This document shows positions 1 through 8,689 of a stretch of DNA of 64,000 nucleotides, piece by piece (within the stretch, counting starts at the first letter, position 1; each line of letters opens with the position of its first letter). The notes beneath the pieces are model-generated. The model made no database searches. It was not told the origin of the DNA and worked only from the letters and a program-made list of their open reading frames with translations. This stretch comes from Aegilops tauschii subsp. strangulata (taxonomy: Eukaryota; Streptophyta; Magnoliopsida; Poales; Poaceae). Made by a program: the position numbers and the translations under genes. The stretch spans positions 215,531,622 to 215,595,621 of the forward strand of contig NC_053039.3 of the NCBI RefSeq assembly GCF_002575655.3, written 5' to 3'.

Positions 1-3
1 CTA

Positions 4-295
4 CTCCCTTCGTCTAGGTGTGTAAGTCACCTTACGAAAACCAAATAATCTCAAAACACTTAGGCACCGTACATTAACTCCCTCCTCGTTTCTTGTTTTG
101 TGACATATCAACCAATAATAGATGTGGGCCGTGCATGCTTTCAATGACTTGAGACTGCCAAACATGACATGCAGTGGTTAGTTCATTGCATGCAATGCTA
201 TTAATTAGCAAAAAGACATTAAGTTTTCTCGTTTTCCTCTCCGCCTTGGTCGCGGTGCACAACGTAAGATGACTTACACACCTAGACGGAGGGAG
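4..295. mobile_element. Stowaway-type MITE
   Basis: 292-bp element between TA dinucleotides (2-3 and 296-297). The terminal inverted repeats are CTCCCTTCGTCTAGGTGTGT at the left and the complement of CTCCCTCCGTCTAGGTGTGT at the right. It has no coding capacity. It sits about 0.9 kb upstream of the first gene. The same element at the same place in copy 2 shows that it inserted before the duplication. Confidence 0.9.
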
Positions 296-992
296 TAACC
301 CAAATAAGCACCTCTTGGGTGGGTTAGATTTTTTTGGGTTAGTTGAGTTCAAACTAACCCAAACTAACTCTAACACATGGATCCAAACAGGGCCAAGGTT
401 AGCTATTAGAGTACTACTACCTCCCTTCTAGTTTAAAGGGCTCGATTCAAAATTTTCACCTACTCTTAGCAAGATAGAGGCGGTGGAATAGTTTTTGTAG
501 TTCTTCACAATGCATGCATGAACACTAGTTACTCTAACCCCCCTCTCTTCTTTAATTCTTTGCCACATCAGCATGTTTGCTATTCCCGTGTGCATGATAC
601 CAGCTAAGATACCACCATTATGGCCAGCCTTAATCATCGCATGCAATAATTTAGTGCACCTTGAAATATGAACATGTGTGGGGCGTGTATGTTTTTAATG
701 ACTTGAGACTATACCTAGCCCGGCATGCAAGATGAGACTTATTATGCACTGTTCCCCATACCTGCAGGAAGCCCGTTCGTCTCCAAATATTTTCCTCTCC
801 ATGTATGGAAAAAATATGCCTGCCAGACTCTCCTTCTCCCTCCGGCGGTCCCACCACTCCACCCCGTGTGGAAAAAATCTGCATGCATGACTCTCCTCCC
901 CCTGCGCTCGTCCAATCTGTTGTGACCAGCAATATTTCCACCCCTTCCCTCCCCCGTAATTTATTCCAACAAATATGCCCACGTAGCTGTTA
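296..992. other. Upstream region without gene
   Basis: No credible gene. There is a short run of TTAGTTTGGGTTAG-like direct and inverted words (about 325-380), which looks like the end of another small foldback element. The rest is unremarkable upstream DNA of the first gene with several GCATGC words. The minus-strand reading frames at 651-1051 also exist in copy 2 but have no recognisable protein features. Confidence 0.6.
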
Positions 993-1081
993 CTTAACTG
1001 CAGGTGCATTGGGTCACTGACATATGGGCCCAACAGGGGTCTGGCCCACATGTCAGTGACGCAACTGGACCTGCAGTTAAG
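993..1081. repeat. Imperfect 89-bp hairpin just upstream of TATA box
   Basis: The arms CTTAACTGCAGGT and ACCTGCAGTTAAG face each other, and inside them GTCACTGACATATGGGCCC pairs with a GGCCCACATGTCAGTGAC arm. The centre is about 10 bases. The hairpin lies 47 bases upstream of the TATA box of the first gene and contains TGGGCCC/GGCCCA words typical of plant promoters. It could be a small foldback insertion or a promoter element. Confidence 0.7.
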
Positions 1082-1127
1082 TCAGTGCAGCTCAGTCCAT
1101 ATCTTACATAGGTGTGCCATTGCTCGC

Positions 1128-1135
1128 TATAAATA
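1128..1135 (+). promoter_or_regulatory. TATA box of first gene
   Basis: TATAAATA lies 93 bases upstream of the ATG at 1221, in a sensible position for a plant core promoter. Pyrimidine-rich leader DNA follows. The same box is kept in copy 2 at 59172-59179. Confidence 0.65.
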
Positions 1136-1220
1136 CTGCGCCTCCATGACATCGCTATCTCCTCCCCCTCACGTTCACGTTCATCGCTATTTCCTCCCCC
1201 TCCCTCTCACGTCAACCACC

Positions 1221-2018
1221 ATGGCATCGCCCCTCCCAAGCCCTAGGCGCCCCTCGCTGCACCGCGTAGATGGTCATGCGTCGCCGTTCTGTTCCTTGCC
1301 GCCACTAGTCGAGGAGGACGCGTCAGCGTTCCGCTCCTCGCCGCGACGCGACGCGTCGCCGTTCCGTTCCTCGCCGCCACTAGTCGAGGAGGACGCGTCG
1401 GTGTTCCACTCCTCGCCATGACGCGTTGAGGTGGACGCGTCGGCGTTCCCAATCTCGCCAGCACACGTGTCGGAGGACGCGTCGGCTCCCCGCTACGAGG
1501 AGAACGTCGCGCCGCCCGCCGAGCCCCCCAACCTTGAGGAGCTTTGGAAAGAAATGGATGTCGCCTTGTGGGAGGCTTTGCCTCCAGCAGAGCGCGCCAA
1601 AATAGAGGCGGAGAAGAAGGTCGAGGAAGAGAAGCGCACCGCGGAACGAGCTGCCTGGGAGGCCTATGTCGCGTCCGAGATTGTCAGGCAATTGGCTCTT
1701 TGGCAGAAGGCTCGTGCGAGGGCCGTGAGGGTGGCGGAGGACGCCCGTGCCGACGCCCTGAGTGCAGTCGGGCCCAAGCGCCTCATCTACGCTTGGCGAT
1801 ACATGGACCGGGTGCACGCTTCCAGCGAGGAGGAGTACCTGTTGGCGCCGGATCACCACACCGGTGAGATCGCGCTCGCCCTCCCGCAAGCCGCCAATCA
1901 GCACCTCATGAGTTGCGAGGCTGAGGAAGAGGCGTTGTGTCGGCGCGCTGGGAAACGGCCGCACACCAGGGCACTCGTGGCGCGCCGCAAGCACTCCTGC
2001 GAGCGCCGTGGCTTTTAG
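1221..2018 (+). pseudogene. Unrecognised Ala/Arg/Glu-rich protein gene, copy 1, stopped at codon 67
   Basis: I do not recognise the family. The ATG at 1221 has a good context (CCACCATGGC) and follows a TATA box and leader. Frame 1221 reads through imperfect repeats built on a D-A-S-x-F-x-S-S-P theme (residues about 20-90). A stretch rich in W, E, K and A follows (about 100-180, likely helical), then a basic Arg-rich C-terminus ending at 2018. In this copy a TGA at 1419-1421 interrupts the frame where copy 2 has CGA. Both bases that changed here lie in CpG sites. Without that stop the frame would be about 265 codons with no intron. It is either a recently dead gene or a captured gene. A downstream start at an internal ATG (1554) could still yield a shorter protein. 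Confidence 0.6.
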
Positions 2019-2246
2019 TAGGAGTATAATTTTTGTTTCGTAAGGCGGTCTCATTAGTTTTGGGACGCAAATGATAAATCCCAAACGTCCAGGAATTATT
2101 AGCATCCTTTATTAAGTATGTAAAAGGGAAAGTTTGGAAACCTTGTGTATTCGTACGCATTTTGCAAGTACGTGCATATAGCACAAACTTTACTATATAC
2201 TATCACACTACACGTCTCTCTCTATATATGCTTGCAGACTGTGCTA

Positions 2247-2332
2247 CTCCCTCCGTCCAGGTCAATAAGTCATCTTTGGTTGTGCACCGTGAGCAAGAAG
2301 GAGGGAAGACTTATACACCTAGACGGAGGGAG
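2247..2332. mobile_element. Short Stowaway-type MITE (86 bp)
   Basis: Flanked by TA at 2245-2246 and 2333-2334. The terminal inverted repeats are CTCCCTCCGTC and GACGGAGGGAG. It lies about 230 bases downstream of the first gene and may sit in its 3' untranslated region. Confidence 0.85.
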
Positions 2333-2700
2333 TACTACTATTACTTATGTACGTGCAAATGCACGTTTTAACATTACGATGCGGTTTTTGTAAAAGTAGA
2401 AAAACAGCACTAGTCAAGCTTGTGAAACGGTTCAATGCAAAACAAATGCAAAAATGCTCGTTTGATTGTTTACTTTTAGCTTCCTTCTCTGTGGTTATTT
2501 CTCTGTCGTACTTTGTACGGAGTATCTCACTGGTCGGAAAGGCATGCAAATTCCCAAACCGCTTCCTACACCCTGTATCGAATTTTTTCCCTGACAAGTT
2601 GTGACGTGCAATTGGGATTTCCAACTTGAGTACTACTACTAGTAGGAGTACCAGGGGCCAGTTCTTTTAGGCTTCTAGATTAGTAATCCCATAACTACTA

Positions 2701-2867
2701 CCTCCGTCCTGGTTTATTGGTGCCCATTGTAATCTGTGTCAAATTTTGATCATAAATTTAACTAATGAAATGTTAGTGCATGTCACATGCACTAACATTT
2801 TATCAGTTAAATCTTTGGTGAAAATTTAGCACAAATTACAATGGTGAGGAATAAACCAGGATGGAGG
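2701..2867. mobile_element. Palindromic Stowaway-like MITE (167 bp)
   Basis: TA-flanked (2699-2700, 2868-2869). The arms start CCTCCGTCCTGGTTTATT and end with its near complement. Almost the whole length folds on itself around GTGCATGTCACATGCAC. A related but degraded sequence lies at about 3230-3420. Copy 2 carries it at 60745-60911 with one base difference noted. Confidence 0.85.
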
Positions 2868-3235
2868 TACTACTAGTAGTAGTTTAGAAGCCCAAATAAA
2901 TGAGTGAGGCGCCTTAATGTTACTCTCCACTGTGACTAGTCTTATGGGAAAAGCTGGGGAAGCCGCCAAAGGAACTGGCCCTAGGAGTAGTAGCTAGGGA
3001 TACTAGGAGTAGTAGCTAGGGATCGAGTGTGCGAGATGAACGGGAGAAAGTAAATGCAGAGAGATGAAATGCAAAAAATACGGAGGGATGTGATGGTTGC
3101 TTGTCCGTTTATTTTACCAGGCCACTTATTACTCAGAGTGGTTGGGTTTTGTGATATGACGGCTTTACTGCCACGCCACGAGCGGGGTGTGACTCCCGTG
3201 CAGCGCCGCCCTCTACACTAGTACTACTACATTGG

Positions 3236-3455
3236 TCATGGTTTATCCCCCATTGAATTTGACTGAAGATTTAACTAACAAAATGTTAGTGCATGTCAAC
3301 AAAAACAATATCGTTGGATTCGTATTTGAACATAGTTTTCAATGATATAATTTTAGGTGACATGCATCATCATTTATCGTACAATATATAATGTTAGTTC
3401 AATTTTTGGTCGTACTAATCTATAGTAAGGTGCCCGTGCGTTGCACGGAAGAGTG
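3236..3455. repeat. Degraded MITE relative with a terminal hairpin word
   Basis: The left part resembles the MITE at 2701 (GTTTATCCCCCATT, AAAATGTTAGTGCATGTCA). At 3424-3455 the sequence TAGTAAGGTGCCCGTGCG and following GTTGCACGG is a compact hairpin. It also occurs at both ends of the foldback element at 55907-56344. Such hairpins occur near the ends of grass Helitrons and some MITEs. The region from 3455 to 4026 has no gene. Copy 2 carries the same sequence at about 61280-61495. Confidence 0.45.
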
Positions 3456-4026
3456 AAATGCATTGATCGGGGAGTTGTTTATTTTGACAAAGGATGTGGG
3501 GGTCATCTCATGTGTAACGGGTATCGATAGGTTTGTTCGGATATTATTTCATCTCTAGAGCTCACAAACATCCGGGTGAAATAGATAAAAAAAAGTATCT
3601 TTTGCAAACAAAAGTGTTCAACTATTCAACCTGCATCCAAAACTTGTGAAGAAATAACTCTTATTGTGCTTTGCAGGAAATGATCTTCAAGAATTAGTTT
3701 TTGAGTATCCATTGTTATACATGTTGGCTACAGATGACATGGCACTTTCTTATAGTCAACAGTTGGCTATACTATTTAAGTATTAACCATGCCCTTATAC
3801 ACCTAGACGGAGGGATTAAATCAGGATGACTTGGAAGGGGGCGGAGGATATGTAAGAAATGGTTCATCATAAGTCTTTCACTAGTACTGTAGTAAAAATC
3901 ATACATGGAAGATTCTAGACTAAATCATAAATGGATACACTTTTATTCATGCGCGATACTCCAATAGAGCAAGATCATGCATGGAAGTCTCCACATGCTT
4001 AGACAGCGGATTACATTGAGCGAAGA

Positions 4027-5030
4027 CTAATGATCAACATTTAACTTGATAATGTAGATGTCCAGGTGAACCTCCTTGGAGTCCCCGTACACATTGTTGG
4101 GGGTCAAATAATACCGTGTGTCTTCGATGTCCACATCGGTGGGAAGGTCCCAGCTCGGCAGAGTCCAAGTCAGCTTGACGTAGCCAGTGCCGCCGCCCAC
4201 GTAGCTCCGAGGGGTAGTAATAGTGAGCACGCACCCGTACATCGGCCTCGTGTCAGTGTCAGCGTCAGCGGCGTCTCCCCAGACGCACACTACAGAATGT
4301 GGCGGCGGCCTGTGCGGGCCTCGCCGGTGGCCACGATCAAGAGGAAGACGCTGTCGTCCTCCTCCGAGACTAGCAGGCGGCGCTGATCCTCCAGCGACTC
4401 TGGCACGGTGAACGGGAAGCATGTCTCGTACTTGATGTTCTTCGCCAAGGGCCAGTAGTGATCGCCGCACGCCTGCGTCAGGTGATGCACGATGTCCGCC
4501 GGCGAGCCCCAAAACGACACCTGGCACTCATAGCAGTAGACGAAGGGCTCCTTGGAGGCATCGACCAGGCCGTCCATGAAACGGGAGTGGCTATAGGGAC
4601 GTTCCGCCAGTTGAATATATGAGCAAGTTACTACGAGATTTACTACAAAATAAATCATGACGGCTATAACAGAGATTAAACTAATCATGCAGACTAGCAT
4701 AGTAGATGAACAGATCAAATCTAGGACACAGACTAGAAACATGAATTCTACCACGATTTCGAACAGGAAGGACAAAAACACATACGGTGCAACGGGAGCA
4801 GCACCATTGGCATTGAGGTTGTCGCCCATGTCGTTGAGGAAGAGGTTGCCGAGGTCGGGGAAGAAGTCATCGTCGGTGAAGTCGTCGCTGCTAGCAGTCG
4901 CGAGAGTGCGCTCCCCAAATTTCAACAGCGCCCGCCGAATGGAGCGCAGGAGGGAGTGGCTGTAGGGGACGTTGCGGCCGCCAAATGGAGCACAGGAGTA
5001 GCCCACGAAGCAGTAGATGGTGCTCCTCCC
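4027..5030 (-). pseudogene. SINA-like (seven in absentia-like) protein gene, RING-less, copy 1, frameshifted
   Basis: SINA/SIAH proteins are ubiquitin ligases whose RING is followed by a SIAH-type zinc finger and a substrate-binding beta domain. Here the C-terminal half shows that layout: a C-x2-C pair, a G-S-P-A-D-I-V-H-H finger helix, then W-P-L-A-K, S-E-E-D-x-x-V-F-L-L and I-S-V-V-C-V blocks. No RING is visible. Between the N-terminal part and the zinc finger are two strongly hydrophobic stretches (about 4640-4790), which look like membrane segments. There is no ATG at the upstream end of the frame (about 5030); a stop precedes it, so an exon may be missing. In this copy one G is lost at about 4295 relative to copy 2, which shifts the frame and removes the C-terminus. 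Confidence 0.6.
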
Positions 5031-5851
5031 TAGTCTCTATTCTTATCTCTATCTCTACTACTCTTCTTTGTTTTTTATAATATACTAGTTGTAGTTGTCA
5101 AATCGAATAGTACTGCGCCGTCCACTGCACGCCCGGCTGAACACGCCTCCTCGCCTCCATCAAACCCCTCCGTTAAACCAGCATGCAAACCGAGAAACCT
5201 ACTCCGGCCCGCGGGAGGAAATTTGTCGGTTGCCGTTGGAGAATAATAGAGTCATGTCCAATCCATTTGAGTTAATTGCGTGTATGATTCTCCCTCTATA
5301 AAAAGTTAATTGCATCCTTAATCTTGTATTCTAAGTACTCTGTGGGTTCCACTGTCAGTACAGTGTACATGACTTGCAGGCTGGCTACTGATTCATACAG
5401 AAAGTTAAAAAGAAACAAATCCATGACTTGCAGGATTGGAGTTAGCACCGATGGCGGTTCGTAGTCGTTCCACGCTCGGGCATTGAAGTTTGTAACTATT
5501 TTAGATTAGAACATACTACTCCTCCGGTGCTAGTAGTAGAGCAGAGTCCTACTCCACTACTCCTACTACTCTACTCAAGCAAGTTAGGGCATAGTAGCAG
5601 GTACTGTAGGGAGTACCACTACTGTGATCACTCAAGCAAGTTGTCTGACTTCGATATGACCCTACGCTAGTATGTGTCTCGTAAGTCAAGCGGCGTGCTG
5701 TAGTCATCATCACCTGTCCACTTCCCGCAGCACATATTCTCTTCTCCATGTTTGTCCGCTCTTCCATCCCCGCTAAGGCGCCTCCCCCCTATCCAATCTT
5801 CCATCCCTGCTAAGGCGCCTCCCCCCCTCGTCCGAAACCCAAGCACTAACA
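5031..5851. other. Intergenic region between divergent SINA-like and F-box genes
   Basis: Holds no gene. This is the shared upstream region of the minus-strand SINA-like gene and the plus-strand F-box gene. It contains a run of TACTACTCC words (5515-5580) and a tandem pair of about 36 bases (CTTCCATCC...AAGGCGCCTCC) at 5762-5832, just upstream of the F-box ATG. Copy 2 keeps the same arrangement. Confidence 0.6.
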
Positions 5852-7014
5852 ATGGCAGAACCGAGCAGCGTCCGCTGAAAGAGTGGCTGGAATTTGCTCC
5901 CCACAGAGGTAATCAAGCTCATTGTTTCGCGTGTGGACAATCTCAGTACCATGCCGCTCACCGCGTGTTCGTCGGGGCTATACCGTTTACTCAAAGCCCT
6001 CAGGCCGGAGCTTTTTAAGCCAGCTCCTTGCTTGCTGATGCTGCCTAATCTTCAGAAATGGCATGTGACGCAGCATAACGATCGTAGGGTGGCGAGCATC
6101 AACCCCCTTGACTGCGATCCGATCCCCGTCACCCTCAACTACATTAAAGGTATGTACTGGGTTGGCATGAACACGTCTTGGATGGTGCTCGTCGACGGTC
6201 GCGACAACTGGATGCTCGTGGAGGTCTACACCCGGCGATTGATCCCCCTTCCTTCGATTAACACTGCACTGCTTTGGCACCGCGGCCCAGAATACTCGGA
6301 ATCTTACAGTAGCCAACATCATACCAAGTTTGATTTGCTCAAGGTTGTAATCTACCAAGTGCCCACAAGATCTCCGAATTATAAGGACTTCAGGCTAATT
6401 GCGTTCTTCAACCGCAGTGTCGCCTATCAAGAGCCCTTTTTTATTTGACTCCAACTTTTTTTGAGGGTTATTTGACTCCAACTTGATATGATGTTGTAGG
6501 CCGCATGGTGTCCCTACCCTTCCTAATCCCAGAACCTTTCAAAGAAAAGCGGCATGGCAGTTGCAGGTGGTTCCTGGCTCGATCAGACGCAATCGTTCGC
6601 ACGTACCGGACGTGTTGTTTCGCGGAATACAATCACAGTCACTGCAAGGTCTTTGAGCAGGATCCCAGCTTCTCTGGGCCTTCAGGAATTTTTGACTGGA
6701 GGTTGGTAAGTAGCCTTGGTACACGCTCTCTGTTTGTCGGACTGAATTATCTGATTAACCAGGAGATAACCGACGGCAAGGATCATGATGGCAGCGCGGT
6801 TTCGTTCATCTGGCAAAACTGTGTGTACACATCGTACCATGCGTCTCTGCATGCACCATACCCTGATATGTGCCGCCACGCTCTGCAGCCCAAAGTAGGA
6901 GAGAGGGTCGCAAGTATCAGACTTCGACCTGCTGGCTGGAGTTTCCCCCGTCAGGCACCCATCTGGTTCAAGCCGTCAGCCAATCTCCACAGCTTAATAA
7001 ATAGTAACGTCTAA
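5852..7014 (+). pseudogene. F-box / DUF295 (KIB-type) protein gene, copy 1, early stop
   Basis: F-box proteins link substrates to SCF ubiquitin ligases. The grass DUF295 (KIB) group has an N-terminal F-box and a C-terminal beta-propeller-like domain. The ATG at 5852 opens a frame with an F-box start (W-N-x-L-P-T-E-V-I-K-L-I). The body continues to 6448. A DUF295-like C-terminal part (S-L-G-T-R-S-L-F-V-G-L and C-V-Y) runs from about 6500 to 7014 in another frame. A small intron or frameshift lies between, with an acceptor-like GTTGTAG at 6493-6499. Codon 9 is TGA (5876-5878) where copy 2 has CGA, a CpG transition. A later ATG might bypass the stop but would lose part of the F-box. AATAAA at 7253-7258 is a plausible poly(A) signal. 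Confidence 0.7.
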
Positions 7015-7264
7015 CTGAGCCAGTTAGTTAGATGCGTACACTTGGTGTAGTAGGATCTTTATTTAGTTTGATGCATACACTTGTTCTTTTTTGGTAGCCC
7101 TTTTGTAATGATGGCTGATGTTTGGTTTGGAAGAGAGAGCTGCGTCTTCACTCTTCTGGCCTGCTTCTGCTTCTGTTACACCCCCAGCCCTGGTTGTTGT
7201 TGCTGCTGCTATTTTCAATGTACAATCAGTAGTATATTTCGTCTGTTGGTTGAATAAATGTGTT

Positions 7265-8689
7265 GTTAGAATGACAAACACAATGTTTTGGAAGTCGTTG
7301 CACGGTTCGACCCTTTAGTGCCCCATACCGTACGTAGTGCATACTATTTTTCGTACGGAACACATTTTCCACTTGTTGATAACATGCAGCCCACTGATGA
7401 AGGCCCAATAGAGAAGCCCATAATTAACTGGAAGGGAGGCTCTCACATGAATCCGGCCCAGGTACATGCTCATGGTCCCCTAAACATAAATAAGTAAATA
7501 AATAAATAAAGCTAAATGCTCATGCACCAGTTCTTTAAATTCACGATTTAACAGGAGGATATTATTTCCTATGATAGTGTCGTTACATTCAGTCGATATT
7601 ATTCTTCGGCAAAGATAGCGACCAGTCTTCTTTCTCCCAGCATTTTCTTCCTGCAACCAGCGGACCCATGCAAATCGTAGTCAACGTCGTAAATAGATCC
7701 GGTCCATTTTTATTTTTAATAAGAATGTCCAACCCAGCCCAGCACATTGGCGACAGCACTTTATCCTCCGCCTTGGTGCGCTCGCCGCGGCGCCGCCGTC
7801 CGGCCCTGTCAACATAGTTTTTCTTTGAAACGGTCCCTGTCAACATAGTGAATCGGGAGAGGGCTGTAGTTGTGAGTATGACAGTACGGACCCACCAGGT
7901 CCACTCCCGAACACAAGCAAGCGCCTCTTTTACTACTCAGATGAACCCCTCGTTTTTTTACTCTAATCCACCCTGCTGATATCTGGGACCCACATCATTT
8001 TCAACGTATAGTCAATTAACGACAGAATTGCACAACTTTTTTTAGTAGTAATTCGGAGGAGCAGGCTATAAACTGGGTTGTGCGGTCTCTGTGGCCCGTC
8101 TAACAACATGACCAGCCCAGCAGTTTTTTCTTTGGGAAAATAGGTAGCCCAGTATTTCTTTTTGAAGAATACCCAAGCTAGGCCTATTTGTTTTCTCCGA
8201 CTTACTGGGCTGCAAATCTTTCAAGACGAGGAGGGATGCATTCCGGCCTGGCCAAAGAGTATCGTCAGTGTCTGTTAAAAGTAATATCAAAAGGGGTTGA
8301 AAATTCCAAAAAAATATAGCAAATGGGATATTAGTTTCTTTTTTTGTTTTCGTTCTTCACTGATATCTTAGTATTTCATTGGATTTAACATGACATAGTA
8401 CTAATTTATTTTTAAATTTGTTTTAGTATGGCTACTAATTTTTGGATTAAGAATATTTTTCCCCAGCAAAAATTTGCGAATTTTCAAATTTCCCACATAT
8501 TTAGTTATTTTTTTAACCCTGGTACTGACCAGAAAATGGGCAGCAATTCTAAAAATGGAAAATGGGCTGCAATAAATTCCACATGAATTAGAAAATGAGT
8601 AAAAATTATAAAAATAATAGCAAATGGGCTGTACACGCCACAGATTTCGAGGCTGACTTGTTTACGCAAGGCTTTGTTAATCAACACAC
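7265..8689. other. No gene seen; AT-rich DNA with isolated GGGACCCAC words
   Basis: No credible coding sequence. It contains AAATAAATAAATAAA (7488-7508) and scattered words such as TGGGACCCACATC (about 7985) and TTGGGCTG that recur in the repeat array to the right. It may be the edge of the subterminal region of the CACTA element. Confidence 0.5.

Larger units (their letters stand above)
1..5965. repeat. Long direct duplication, copy 1
   Basis: This segment matches 58028-64000 in the same orientation, feature by feature: MITE, gene, MITE, MITE, SINA-like gene and F-box gene in the same order and spacing. The offset is 58027 at the left end, 58044 at the start of the first gene and 58035 at the F-box start, so small indels have accumulated. 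A hand count over the first gene gave about 26 substitutions in 798 bases. The 167-bp MITE at 2701 differs by one base from its partner. Both copies run off the window, so the full repeat length cannot be measured here. Confidence 0.97.

Noticed and set aside
1380..2105. 241-codon minus-strand frame opposite the first gene, with a 287-codon counterpart in copy 2
   Set aside because: It is antisense to the better-supported plus-strand frame with TATA box and good ATG. GC-rich codon use opens the opposite strand as well. No domain was seen.
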